NCBI RefSeq assembly: GCF_009733595.1
Contig: NZ_WOFH01000011.1
Span: forward strand, 248,001-312,000
Direction: 5' to 3'
Source: Actinomadura litoris
Lineage (GTDB): Bacteria; Actinomycetota; Actinomycetes; Streptosporangiales; Streptosporangiaceae
DNA length: 64,000 nucleotides
Shown piece after piece: positions 25,538 through 34,018 of the stretch. The notes under the pieces were generated by a model. That model was not told the origin of the DNA, searched no databases, and saw only the letters and a list, made by a program, of their open reading frames with translations. The stretch's first letter is position 1. Each line of letters starts with the position of its first letter. Both the position numbers and the translations under genes were made by a program.

Positions 25538-26056
25538 TCAGCGCTTGCTGTACTGCGGAGCCTTGCGGGCCTTCTTGAGACCGGCCTTCTTGCGCTCGGG
25601 CACGCGCGCGTCGCGGGTGAGGAACCCGGCCTTCTTCAGCGCCGGGCGGTGCTCGATGTTCGCGAACTGGAGCGCGCGGGAGATCCCGAGGCGCAGCGCG
25701 CCGGCCTGGCCGGTGGTGCCGCCGCCGTTGACGCGGGCGAGCACGTCGAACTGGCCCTCAAGGCCCAGCAGCACGAACGGCTCGTTCACGATCTGCTGGT
25801 GGACCTTGTTGGGGAAGTACTGGTCCAGGGTGCGGCCGTTGATCTTCCACTGGCCGCTGCCGGGGACGATCCGGACCCGCGCGATGGCCTGCTTGCGGCG
25901 GCCGGTGCCCGCGGAGGGGCCGGTGGCGATCGGCTGGCCGATCGTGCTCTCGCCCGCGCCCTCGGGGGTCTCGGTGCTGTACTCGGACGGTGCGTCCTCG
26001 TAGGAGTCGAACTCGGCGCCCTCGGCGGGCGCCTCCGTGCCGGTGGACTCGTCCAC
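25538..26056 (-). CDS. rpsI: 30S ribosomal protein S9
   Basis: 172 residues, longer than the usual ~130 because of an acidic, Ser/Thr/Glu-rich N-terminal extension of about 45 residues. The conserved body starts at GRRKQAIARVRIVPGSG and ends with the tRNA-contacting KKARKAPQYSKR. GTG 26056. It lies 100 bases after rplM. N-terminal extensions of S9 are known in actinobacteria. Confidence 0.96.
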   Translation of the reverse strand: MDESTGTEAPAEGAEFDSYEDAPSEYSTETPEGAGESTIGQPIATGPSAGTGRRKQAIARVRIVPGSGQWKINGRTLDQYFPNKVHQQIVNEPFVLLGLEGQFDVLARVNGGGTTGQAGALRLGISRALQFANIEHRPALKKAGFLTRDARVPERKKAGLKKARKAPQYSKR

Positions 26057-26156
26057 GGTTCTCCTTGGTGTTCTAGCCAGGGCGGCTGGCCCGCATCAAC
26101 GGGTGCCCCGGCGGCCACGTCTGTTCTTCCGTGCACGCGGTCGCGCGTGCGCGGGC

Positions 26157-26609
26157 CTACTTCTTGATCTGGCTGATCTGGGTGATCTCGAACGGGACGG
26201 GCTTCTGCGCCTGGTGCGGGTGCTCCGGACCGGCGTAGACCTTCACCTTCCCGAACATCTTCCGGCCGAGGGAGTTCTTGGGCAGCATGCCCTTGATCGC
26301 CTTCTCGACGGCCCGCTCCGGGTGCTTGGCCAGCAGGTCGGCGTAGGCCACCGAGCGCAGGCCGCCCGGGTATCCCGAGTGCCGGTAGGCGCGCTTCTGC
26401 TCCAGCTTGTTGCCGGTCAGCGCCACCTTGTCGGCGTTCACGATGACGACGAAGTCACCGGTGTCGAGGTGCGGCGCGTAGATCGGCTTGTGCTTGCCCC
26501 GAAGCAGCTGCGCGACCTGACTGGCGAGACGGCCCAGCACGACATCGGTCGCGTCGATGACGTACCACTGACGCTGGACGTCAGCGGGCTTAGGGGTGTA
26601 CGTGCGCAC
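26157..26609 (-). CDS. rplM: 50S ribosomal protein L13
   Basis: 150 residues reading MRTYTPKPADVQRQWYVIDA from GTG 26609. An open frame continues 23 codons upstream, but GAAGG lies about 8 bases before this GTG and the family starts here. Conserved VLGRLAS, YRHSGYPGGL and MLPKNSLGR are seen. First gene of the rplM-rpsI transcription unit. Confidence 0.96.
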   Translation of the reverse strand: MRTYTPKPADVQRQWYVIDATDVVLGRLASQVAQLLRGKHKPIYAPHLDTGDFVVIVNADKVALTGNKLEQKRAYRHSGYPGGLRSVAYADLLAKHPERAVEKAIKGMLPKNSLGRKMFGKVKVYAGPEHPHQAQKPVPFEITQISQIKK

Positions 26610-26795
26610 GGTCGTAGGCCTTCGTTTCTCGTCGACTTCACAGCGGATATCCTGCTCGCGCCGATCAGAGGTCTGCATCCGACCAGGCGCTCCGGGACGC
26701 CGGGGACCGCGCGTTCACACGGGGACACACCGGCTCGTCGTTCGCGTTCGACCCCCCGCCCTGCGGGCAGGCGTCTACACACACAACAAACCCGC

Positions 26796-26824
26796 AGAAT
26801 ACCCAGTCGCCAGGGCTAGAGCAA
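26796..26824 (-). promoter_or_regulatory. Candidate rplM-rpsI promoter
   Basis: On the minus strand TTGCTC and TATTCT are spaced by 17 bases, giving a leader of about 180 bases before the rplM GTG. The match is only partial (3/6 and 4/6 to consensus). A small CCCGC/GCGGG hairpin lies in the leader at 26755-26767. Confidence 0.3.
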
Positions 26825-26861
26825 ATACGCCGCCCCCCTTGGCCGGGGTCGCCCATTTTGC

Positions 26862-26889
26862 TTGATCTACGGGTTTTCGGGCCTATAAC
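26862..26889 (+). promoter_or_regulatory. Promoter of the CAP-domain protein gene
   Basis: TTGATC (4/6 to TTGACA), 16 bases, TATAAC (5/6 to TATAAT). The -10 ends 8 bases before the GTG at 26898, so transcription would start at or next to the start codon. This is the best sigma-70-type promoter in the window. Confidence 0.6.
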
Positions 26890-26897
26890 GGGATAAG

Positions 26898-27806
26898 GTG
26901 CGCCCGACCGGTCCACGCCGGCACGCGCCGGCCCGCACCCGGGAGCCCCCGCTGTCCACTCCCCGCAGACCCGGCTCGTCCGCCGGACGCCACGAGCCCC
27001 GGCACCCCGCCTCCTCCCCCTCCGGCTCCCCGCCCTCCGCCGGCCGGCACTCGCGTCCGCCCGTCCCGCCGCCGCCCCGCCGCAGGCGCACCGGGACCAG
27101 GGCCATGATCGCCCTCGGCGTCACCGTCACCGCGTCCGCGCTGGCCGTCGGGACGGGCGTGGCGCTCGACCGGTTCGTCCTGCCCGAGCTGCGGTCCGAG
27201 CCGACGGCGGCCGCCGCGCCGTCCTCCACGCCGGTCGCGCCCACCCCGACCGGCATGCAGCGCACGACGAAGCCGCCGAAGCGGCCCCGCGCGAGCACGC
27301 CCGCGCTGGTGGAGACCTCGAAGCCGACGCCCACCCGGACGAGGCGGGCGCCGGTGCGGCCGACGCGGCGGCCGTCCGAGACCGCGAAGCCGGCGCCCAG
27401 CGAGACGCCGCCGCTGAGGCTGGCGGGCGGCGGCGCCGTGGCGACGGTCGCCTCGCTCACCAACGCCGAGCGCGCGAAGGCCGGCTGCAAGCCGCTGCGC
27501 GTGGACGCGCGGCTGGCCAGGGCCGCCCGCAGGCACTCCGCCGACATGGCGGCGCGCAACTACTTCGACCACACCTCGCGCAACGGCGACAGCCCCTGGA
27601 AGCGGATGGAGGACGCCGGATACCCGAGCCCCGGCGCGGAGAACATCGCCAAGGGGTACGCGACCGCCGCCGCCGTCGTGGCCGGCTGGATGAAGAGCCC
27701 GGGCCACCGCGCCAACATCCTCAACTGCGACCTGCGCGCCATCGGCGTCGGCATGGCGGCGGGCCGGGGCGGCCCGTTGTGGACACAGGACTTCGGCTGG
27801 ACGTGA
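26898..27806 (+). CDS. Membrane-anchored CAP/SCP-domain protein
   Basis: 302 residues. Arg/Pro-rich cytoplasmic segment (1-68), one TM helix (about 69-91), Pro/Thr/Arg-rich extracellular linker (92-155), then a CAP domain (about 158-302) with LTNAERAKAGC, RHSADMAARNYFDHTS, GAENIAKGY and GWMKSPGHRANIL. The CAP-cavity histidines (in RHSADM and SPGHRAN) and the glutamate of AENIA are present. GTG 26898 fits the promoter; without it a start near the TM (ATG 27105) would be considered. Bacterial CAP proteins are extracytoplasmic; function here unknown. Confidence 0.85.
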   Translation: MRPTGPRRHAPARTREPPLSTPRRPGSSAGRHEPRHPASSPSGSPPSAGRHSRPPVPPPPRRRRTGTRAMIALGVTVTASALAVGTGVALDRFVLPELRSEPTAAAAPSSTPVAPTPTGMQRTTKPPKRPRASTPALVETSKPTPTRTRRAPVRPTRRPSETAKPAPSETPPLRLAGGGAVATVASLTNAERAKAGCKPLRVDARLARAARRHSADMAARNYFDHTSRNGDSPWKRMEDAGYPSPGAENIAKGYATAAAVVAGWMKSPGHRANILNCDLRAIGVGMAAGRGGPLWTQDFGWT

Positions 27807-27979
27807 CGCCCGCCCCGCCCCCTGACCGGCTCCCGACTGACCGGCCCTGACCCTGTAGGGGCACCGCGCGCGCACCGGGCGTGACCTTGGCAAAACCGCC
27901 GCCGCCCGGTTCGCCCCCATGTCATGGTGGGTGTTCCGAAGGTCCAGAGCCCTGAACGACGAACGGTAAGGTCCCACCC

Positions 27980-29314
27980 ATGGGTTATCCGGGCGATCAA
28001 GGCAAGCCCGGCGGTCGGCCGTCCGTGCCGCCGCCGCACGAGCCGTACGGACCCGGAGGCGACAGGCCAGAGGCGTCCCCGTACGGCAGCGACCACGACG
28101 AGAGCCTTTTCGCGCCGCGCGCGGAGGCCGGGCCCGGACCCTCGGGCACCGACCCCTTCGGCGTGCCCGACCCCTTCGGCGCGCCTGAGCCGTTCGGCGG
28201 GTTCGGCGAGCCGTCCGCCACGCAGTCCTTCGGGCCGCCGGGGCAGTCCTTCGAGCCGCCGGGCCGGCCGGGACAGCCGGGCCAGCCGGGACAGTCCTTC
28301 GGGCCGCCCGACGACCCGTCCGGCCCGAACCCCTTCGGCGCCCCGGCCGCCCCGGCCGCCCCGTCCGGCGCGAAGCCCTTCGGCCCGGGGGACGAGACCG
28401 TCGCCGGGTCGCCCTTCGGCGCGCCCGACCCGCCGCCCGGCGCCAACCCCTTCGGCGCTCCGGACGACCCGTCCGGCCCGAACCCCTTCGCGCCCGCGGA
28501 CCAGCCCGTCGCCGGGCAGTCCTTCGGCATGCCGGGCGAGCTGCCGCCCGGCGGGCGCGAGGAGATCACCGCGCCCGCGCGGCGCCGGAACCTGCCGCTG
28601 ATCATCGGCGGCGCGGTGGCGGCGGGGCTCGTGCTCATCGGCGGCGGCGTCGGGGTGTCGTCGATGATGAAGGACGACCCGAAGCCGAAGAAGGCCGCGG
28701 CACCCTCCCCCACCGCGTCCAAGCCGCAGGCGCAGCCGAGCCCCGAGGTCCCGGCGCTGGAGCCGGTGAAGCTCAGGAGCCGCGCGACCGACCCGAAGGC
28801 GCTGACGCTCACCGAGGTGTTCGGCAAGTCGTCCTTCAAGGCGGGCAAGCAGAAGTACCTGCGGACGGCCGTGAACTCCAAGAAGGGCTGCACCGGCGTC
28901 GTCGGCGGCGCGACGCTGACGAAGACGCTCAAGAGGGGCGGCTGCGCGCAGGCCCTGCGCGCCACCTACGCCCTCGGCACGGGCAAGCTGATCGGCACCG
29001 TCGGCGTCCTGAACCTGAGGACGGAGGCCGCCGCCAAGCAGGCCGTGAAGGCTGCGGGCAACAAGGACGCCTTCCTCCAGGCGCTCCCCGGCAAGGGCAT
29101 CTCCAGCACCAACGGCAAGGGCGAGGCGCTCGGCACGTCCGAGGTCTTCGGCCACTACGTCATCATGACCTGGGTGCAGCGGCCGGACGGCAAGAAGATC
29201 GACGCCAAGTACCACTCGGTCGTCCGCGCGTTCGGCGCGCAGCTCGTCAAGGGCAGCGGGCTCTCGCTGGCCCTGCACTACAGGGAAACCGAAGGCAAGC
29301 CTCTCCAAAAGTGA
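27980..29314 (+). CDS. Single-pass membrane protein with proline/glycine-rich cytoplasmic region (paralogue A)
   Basis: 444 residues. Residues 1-200 are disordered, with a repeating PFG/SFG pattern (for example GPNPFGAP). TM at about 204-226 (LPLIIGGAVAAGLVLIGGGVG), then a short Lys/Pro linker and an extracellular domain (about 260-444) with two Cys (C304, C322) that could form a disulfide. The motif TDPKALTLTEVFG starts the domain and is shared with the next gene (TDPKEMEFTEIFP). No recognised family. ATG 27980 lies 7 bases after a TAAGGT box that could be either a -10 of a leaderless mRNA or a weak AAGG ribosome binding site. Confidence 0.75.
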   Translation: MGYPGDQGKPGGRPSVPPPHEPYGPGGDRPEASPYGSDHDESLFAPRAEAGPGPSGTDPFGVPDPFGAPEPFGGFGEPSATQSFGPPGQSFEPPGRPGQPGQPGQSFGPPDDPSGPNPFGAPAAPAAPSGAKPFGPGDETVAGSPFGAPDPPPGANPFGAPDDPSGPNPFAPADQPVAGQSFGMPGELPPGGREEITAPARRRNLPLIIGGAVAAGLVLIGGGVGVSSMMKDDPKPKKAAAPSPTASKPQAQPSPEVPALEPVKLRSRATDPKALTLTEVFGKSSFKAGKQKYLRTAVNSKKGCTGVVGGATLTKTLKRGGCAQALRATYALGTGKLIGTVGVLNLRTEAAAKQAVKAAGNKDAFLQALPGKGISSTNGKGEALGTSEVFGHYVIMTWVQRPDGKKIDAKYHSVVRAFGAQLVKGSGLSLALHYRETEGKPLQK

Positions 29315-29338
29315 CCGCTATGAATACGCTGTCTGCTT

Positions 29339-30841
29339 ATGTCTGGACCTGAAGACACCCGGGAGCCCGCCGAGACGGCGGGGGCGCGGGCCGTACCCGC
29401 CGCCGCGGCTCCGCCGAGCTTCGGCGGCGCGGCCTCCCCGGACGAGGCGCCCTCCGGCGACGCGGCGAGCGCCGCCGCCGGAACGGAGCCCACGCCCCCC
29501 GCTCCCCGCTCGCTTCCCCCGTTCGGCCTGCAAACTCCCTGGTGGGCGGCCGAGACGCAGGACGCGGCCCCGGCCGTCCCGCACCAGGCCCCCGCGCCGG
29601 TCGAGGCGCCCTTGGCGGCACCGGTCGAGGTGCCGGCCGCCGCGCCCGTCACCGTGCCGGAACCACCCGGGGCCGCTGAGGAGCAGCCGCCGGTGCGGGC
29701 CGTCGTCGCCGCCGTGCAGGCCCCGGGCGATTCGCCCGGCCGGCTCGTCGCCGGACGGGGCGCCCCGAGCGTCGACTCGCGCCGCGCCGTCCCGGCCGAG
29801 CCGCTCCTCGGCCCGCCGCCGGACGACACCGACACCGACCCCGACGGCATCCCCGCCGTCCGGCCCGCGCAGCACCTCGTGAAGCAGCCCGAGGAGGCCC
29901 CGCCCGCCGGCCCGGAGCCGGAGCCCGAGCCCGAGGCGGCCGAGAAGGAGGCCGCGCGGCTGTCGGCGTTCGAGAAGGCCAAGGAGGCCGAGAAGCAGCA
30001 GGTGCCGCTGGCGCCCGTGCTCGTGCCGGACGCGATCCTGCCGCCCGGCGTCGTGCCGCCCACCGGCAGCGGGCCGTTCCCGAGCACCGGGTCCGAGCAG
30101 CCGCCCCCGCCCCGTCCCGACGGCGCCGCGCCACCGCCCATGCGCCCCGGCGGCGGGAACATGCGACGCCCGCTGCTGATCGGCGGGGGCGCGGCGGTCG
30201 TGCTGGCCGCCGTGATCGGGCTGTTCGCCATCGGCGGGACGGGGTCGGGCCCCGAGAAGGACAAGGGCAAGGCCGCACCTCCCACCCAGCAGGCCGCCAC
30301 CCCGGCGCCCAAGCCGCCCCCCGTCGACATCTCCGACGAGAAGACCGACCCCAAGGAGATGGAGTTCACCGAGATCTTCCCGGCTCCCACGATCACGCTC
30401 GGCGGCCGCCCCTACGTCCGCGACCGCTGGTCGATCAACAAGGACCTGCGGTACGCGGCGAACGGCGCGATGCTGTCCGCGCTCACCAAGGAGAACTGCC
30501 GGAAGGTCGTCCGCGCCACCTTCCTCGACCGGAACCGCGACATCGCCGTGACCTCCGGCGTCGCGGTGCTGCCGACCAAGGCCGCCGCGCTCAAGGTCAG
30601 CCGGGCCGGAGACCCCGGGAAGTACGAGTGGTTCCGGGGGATGTCGGCCAAGCACGCGCCCGACATCGACCGCGCTGGCGGGTACGCGGCGTCCACCGTC
30701 CGCGGCCGGTACCTCGTCTACGCCTACGTGCAGCACGCCGACGGCAAGCCCACCAAGCCCGGCGACGCCATGATCAAACAGATCGCCCAGCAGTTCCTGG
30801 ACTATGACGTCCGCCCCATCGAGGCCCGCGACCACGGCTGA
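29339..30841 (+). CDS. Single-pass membrane protein with Ala/Pro-rich cytoplasmic region (paralogue B)
   Basis: 500 residues. Ala/Pro/Glu-rich disordered region (1-272), TM at about 276-300 (LLIGGGAAVVLAAVIGLFAIGG), Lys/Pro linker, then an extracellular domain (about 322-500) that aligns with paralogue A: DPKEMEFTEIF, a central RKVVRATFLDRNRDIAVTSG, and ADGKPTKPGDAMIKQIAQQF at the end. Only one Cys in the domain. ATG 29339 follows the stop of paralogue A by 24 bases. No ribosome binding site is seen; TACGCT ends 8 bases before the ATG. No known family recognised. Confidence 0.74.
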   Translation: MSGPEDTREPAETAGARAVPAAAAPPSFGGAASPDEAPSGDAASAAAGTEPTPPAPRSLPPFGLQTPWWAAETQDAAPAVPHQAPAPVEAPLAAPVEVPAAAPVTVPEPPGAAEEQPPVRAVVAAVQAPGDSPGRLVAGRGAPSVDSRRAVPAEPLLGPPPDDTDTDPDGIPAVRPAQHLVKQPEEAPPAGPEPEPEPEAAEKEAARLSAFEKAKEAEKQQVPLAPVLVPDAILPPGVVPPTGSGPFPSTGSEQPPPPRPDGAAPPPMRPGGGNMRRPLLIGGGAAVVLAAVIGLFAIGGTGSGPEKDKGKAAPPTQQAATPAPKPPPVDISDEKTDPKEMEFTEIFPAPTITLGGRPYVRDRWSINKDLRYAANGAMLSALTKENCRKVVRATFLDRNRDIAVTSGVAVLPTKAAALKVSRAGDPGKYEWFRGMSAKHAPDIDRAGGYAASTVRGRYLVYAYVQHADGKPTKPGDAMIKQIAQQFLDYDVRPIEARDHG

Positions 30842-30849
30842 ACTCATCG

Positions 30850-30923
30850 AGCCCCGGCCCAAGGCACTCGCCTGGCGGCCGTGTTAATGAAGCCCCGACC
30901 CAAGGGGGCTCGCTGGCGGCTCG
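30850..30923. repeat. Imperfect tandem repeat, unit about 33 bases
   Basis: Copy 1 (30850-30881) and copy 2 (30891-30923) share AGCCCCGRCCCAAGG, then CGC-TGGCGGC and CG, differing by a few substitutions and small indels. Confidence 0.5.
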
Positions 30924-31006
30924 CCCCCTTGACCGCGCCTTGGCGGGCGCGGCATCGCTTCGCGATCTTCCCGGTGGGGGCTCGCCTCCGGCTTCGCCCC
31001 CACCGG
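30901..31006. terminator. Cluster of strong hairpins after paralogue B and truA
   Basis: CAAGGGGGC/GCCCCCTTG (30901-30909 with 30923-30931), CCGCGCC/GGCGCGG (30933-30939 with 30946-30952), and CCGGTGGGGGC/GCCCCCACCGG (30971-30981 with 30996-31006) are perfect stems. They lie between convergent genes and should stop transcription from both sides; no T-tracts. Confidence 0.55.
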
Positions 31007-31123
31007 TCAGCCACGCGCCCGCGTGACGGCTGAGGTCGCTGCGGAGGCGCCGCGTTGGCCCGTTCCCGCGAAGTTGAGGAAGGCGGTGCGGTCGCTGACG
31101 CGGGCCGCCTGCTGCATGTCGTG

Positions 31124-31984
31124 CTAGGCCGAGGGGTCCACAGGAGCCGCGGCCGTCGCGTTGAGGGTGCGGACGCGGCGCGTCTCCTGGGCGCGGCGGG
31201 CGAGGCTGTCGTCGCTCGGGTAGCGGATCTCCTCCAGCGACAGCCCGTGCGCGGGCGCCACGTTCACGCCCGAGTCGCGGACGCGGGCCGCCAGCACCTG
31301 CGCGGGCCACTCCGGCTCGCGCCGCCCGTCCCCGACCATGAGCAGCGCGCCGACGAGCGCCCGGACCATGGAGTGGCAGAACGCGTCGGCCTCCACGGTG
31401 GCGAGCGCGAGGTGCGGGTCGCGGTCGTCGCGCGCCCACTCGTAGCGCAGCAGCTCCCGGATCGTCGTCGCGCCCTCCCGCTTGCGGCAGTACGCGGCGA
31501 AGTCGTTCTCGCCGACGAGCAGCCGCGCGGCCTCATTCATACGGTCCAAACTGAGCGGACGCGGATGCCACAGGACGTCGTGCCGCCGCAGCGGCGCCAC
31601 CCCGACCGGGTTGTCGCACACCCGGTACACATAGCGGCGCGACAGCGCGGAGAACCGCGCGTCGAACCCCTCGGGGGCGATCGACACGCGCCAGACCCGC
31701 ACGTCGGGGGGCAGCAGCCCGGCCAGCCTGCGCGGCATCGTGCCGTTGATCGCCGAGTAGGCGGCGACGGGCACCACCAGATGCGCGACCTGCGCGTTCG
31801 CGTGGACGCCGGCGTCGGTGCGTCCCGCGACGGTGAGCATGGGCGGCGGGTCGAGCCGCAGTATCCGGGCCAGGGCGTCCTCGATCACGCCCTGGACGGT
31901 CCGCTGGTTCGGCTGGCGCGCCCAGCCCGCGAAACCCGACCCGTCGTACCCGATGTCGAGCCGGAGCCGTACGAGTGCGGTCAT
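31124..31984 (-). CDS. truA: TruA, tRNA pseudouridine(38-40) synthase
   Basis: 286 residues from ATG 31984 (reads MTALVRLRLDIGYDGSGFAG). Catalytic Asp in AGRTDAGVHA, conserved RRYVYRV and FCHSMVRALVGALL. The frame continues 17 codons upstream, but the family begins at this ATG. It follows rplQ on the minus strand, the usual position, with a strong hairpin at 32121-32153 in between. Confidence 0.94.
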   Translation of the reverse strand: MTALVRLRLDIGYDGSGFAGWARQPNQRTVQGVIEDALARILRLDPPPMLTVAGRTDAGVHANAQVAHLVVPVAAYSAINGTMPRRLAGLLPPDVRVWRVSIAPEGFDARFSALSRRYVYRVCDNPVGVAPLRRHDVLWHPRPLSLDRMNEAARLLVGENDFAAYCRKREGATTIRELLRYEWARDDRDPHLALATVEADAFCHSMVRALVGALLMVGDGRREPEWPAQVLAARVRDSGVNVAPAHGLSLEEIRYPSDDSLARRAQETRRVRTLNATAAAPVDPSA

Positions 31985-32120
31985 GTCAGCCGACGTGTCC
32001 TTCTGCAACGTCCGTCCGTTCCGCCGGACGGGCACCTCCGCCCGTCGGGCACTCCCTCAACACGCCCCCCGCTGAACCGTCGCCCCCCTGACGTGACCAT
32101 GGGATCAAGTCTGGCAAAGA

Positions 32121-32153
32121 TCAGGCCCACCGTCCCGTACCGACGGTGGGCCT
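32121..32153 (-). terminator. Terminator after rplQ
   Basis: CAGGCCCACCGTC pairs perfectly with GACGGTGGGCCTG (13 bp, 7-base loop). On the minus strand it is followed by ATCTTT. A second small hairpin (CCCCGG/CCGGGG, 32187-32203) precedes it. It would end the rpoA-rplQ transcript before truA or attenuate read-through. Confidence 0.65.
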
Positions 32154-32252
32154 GTTGGCACCGCGTCGCCCCGGTACTGGAAATCCCCCCGGTCTCACCG
32201 GGGAGCAAACCAGCACATGCGGGACGCGATGCCGGCGATCCGGCAGAGCGTG

Positions 32253-32801
32253 CTACTTGTCGTCCTCGGCCTTGTCCTCGGCCGGGGCCTCGGTGTCGGC
32301 CTCGGCGGCGGTCTCGGCGGCGGCCTCGTCCTTGGCGGTCGCCTCGGTGTCGTCCGCCTCGGTCTTGGTGAGCGTGACCTCGTCCTCGGCCGGGGCCTGC
32401 GTCGCGGTGGCGGTCGCCGGGGCGGTCGCCGTGGACGCCGACATCTGCTCCTGCACCAGCTCGATCACGGCCATCGGCGCGGCGTCGCCCTTGCGGGGGC
32501 CGAGCTTGGTGATCCGGGTGTAGCCGCCGGGGCGGTTCTCGAAGCGCGGCGCGATCTCGGTGAAGAGCTCGTGCAGGACGCTCTTGTCGCGGACCGTCCG
32601 GGCCACCAGGCGACGGTTGTGCAGGTCGCCCTTCTTGGCCTTGGTGATCAGCTTCTCCGCCAGCGGGCGCACCCGCCGGGCCTTGGCCTCGGTGGTGGTG
32701 ATGCGGCCGTGCTCGAACAGCGCGGTGGCGAGGTTCGCCAGGATCAGGCGCTGGTGCGCGGCGCTGCCGCCGAAGCGGGGGCCCTTGGTGGGCTTGGGCA
32801 T
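32253..32801 (-). CDS. rplQ: 50S ribosomal protein L17
   Basis: 182 residues from ATG 32801 (MPKPTKGPRFGGSAAHQ), with GGAAGGA upstream. The conserved body ends near residue 118; the remaining ~65 residues form an Ala/Thr/Glu/Asp tail of low complexity, an actinobacterial feature. It lies 91 bases after rpoA, with a 12-bp hairpin between. Confidence 0.96.
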   Translation of the reverse strand: MPKPTKGPRFGGSAAHQRLILANLATALFEHGRITTTEAKARRVRPLAEKLITKAKKGDLHNRRLVARTVRDKSVLHELFTEIAPRFENRPGGYTRITKLGPRKGDAAPMAVIELVQEQMSASTATAPATATATQAPAEDEVTLTKTEADDTEATAKDEAAAETAAEADTEAPAEDKAEDDK

Positions 32802-32849
32802 GGTGCTTCCTTCCTGCATCGGCCGTACCAGGTACCGATGTCAGCCGGA

Positions 32850-32878
32850 CGCGGCCGGGGGAGGTCCCCCCGGCCGCG
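32850..32878 (-). terminator. Hairpin between rpoA and rplQ
   Basis: CGCGGCCGGGGG and CCCCCGGCCGCG are exact complements (12 bp) around a 5-base loop. No T-tract. It may be a partial terminator or an mRNA processing/stability element inside the alpha operon. Confidence 0.45.
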
Positions 32879-32892
32879 TGGGGTCGTGCCTT

Positions 32893-33906
32893 CTAGTACT
32901 GCTCGGTCTCGGCGTAGCTCTGGTCGTCGTCGCCGTAGTTGTCGGCCGCCGCGCTCGGGTCGAACCCGGGCGGGGAGTCCTTCAGCGACAGGCCCATGTC
33001 GTTGAGCTTCTGCTTGACCTCTTCGATCGACTTGGCGCCGAAATTCCTTATATCGAGAAGGTCCTGCTCGCTGCGGGCGACCAGCTCGCCCACAGAGTGG
33101 ATGCCCTCGCGCTTGAGGCAGTTGTAGGAGCGGACCGTGAGGTTCAGCTCCTCGATCGGCAGGGCCAGGTCCGCGGCGAGCGCGGCGTCCGTCGGGGACG
33201 GGCCCATGTCGATGCCCTCGGCCTCGACGTTGAGCTCCCGGGCCAGCCCGAACAGCTCGACGAGGGTCTTGCCGGCGGAGGCCACCGCGTCGCGCGGCAG
33301 CATCGCCTGCTTGGTCTCCACGTCCAGGATCAGGCGGTCGAAGTCGGTGCGCTGCTCGACGCGGGTCGCCTCGACCTTGTAGGTGACCTTGAGCACGGGC
33401 GAGTAGATGGAGTCGATCGGGATCCGGCCGATCTCCTGGCCCGGCTGCTTGTTCTGGGCGGCCGAGACGTAGCCGCGGCCGCGCTCGACCGTCAGCTCCA
33501 TCTCCAGCTTGGCCTTGTTGTTCAGCGTGGCGATGTGCAGGTCGGGGTTGTGGACCTCGACGCCCGCCGGCGGCGCGATGTCGGCCGCGGTCACCTCGCC
33601 CGGGCCCTGCTTGCGCAGGTACATGACCACCGGCTCGTCGTGCTCGGAGGAGACGACCAGCTCCTTGAGGTTCAGGATGATGTCGGTGACGTCCTCCTTC
33701 ACCCCCGGGACGGTGGAGAACTCGTGGAGGACGCCCTCGATCCGGATGCTGGTGACGGCGGCGCCGGGGATCGAGGAGAGCAGCGTGCGGCGCAGCGAGT
33801 TGCCGATCGTGTAGCCGAAGCCCGGCTCCAGCGGCTCGATGGTGAACCGCGACCGGTACTCGTCGACCTGCTCTTCGGTGAGAGTGGGACGCTGTGCGAT
33901 GAGCAT
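32893..33906 (-). CDS. rpoA: RNA polymerase alpha subunit
   Basis: 337 residues. The N-terminal assembly domain (about 1-230) has GYTIGNSLRRTLLSSIPGAA; the C-terminal DNA/activator-binding domain (about 245-315) has YNCLKREGIHSVGEL and FGAKSIEEVKQKL. A short acidic tail ends DDDQSYAETEQY. ATG 33906, 112 bases after rpsD. Confidence 0.98.
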   Translation of the reverse strand: MLIAQRPTLTEEQVDEYRSRFTIEPLEPGFGYTIGNSLRRTLLSSIPGAAVTSIRIEGVLHEFSTVPGVKEDVTDIILNLKELVVSSEHDEPVVMYLRKQGPGEVTAADIAPPAGVEVHNPDLHIATLNNKAKLEMELTVERGRGYVSAAQNKQPGQEIGRIPIDSIYSPVLKVTYKVEATRVEQRTDFDRLILDVETKQAMLPRDAVASAGKTLVELFGLARELNVEAEGIDMGPSPTDAALAADLALPIEELNLTVRSYNCLKREGIHSVGELVARSEQDLLDIRNFGAKSIEEVKQKLNDMGLSLKDSPPGFDPSAAADNYGDDDQSYAETEQY

Positions 33907-34018
33907 GGTTGTGCCTTCTTCCCGCGGTGCCCGCTATTTGACTACCGCGTTCTGGATTGTTCCCAGTCTCACCAGGATCCCACGGATCGGGCCCGCGGGA
34001 TCCCGGTGAGTTCGAGCC

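Larger units (their letters stand above)
30842..31123. other. Structured gap between convergent genes
   Basis: 282 bases, no gene. It holds two imperfect copies of a ~33-base repeat, and four hairpins: 30901-30931, 30933-30952, a short GCTTCGC element near 30956-30966, and 30971-31006. From about 31020 to 31123 nothing further was recognised. Confidence 0.5.

Noticed and set aside
26610..26678. N-terminal 23-residue extension of L13.
   Set aside because: It is in frame but has no good ribosome binding site, and homologues start at the GTG at 26609, which has one.
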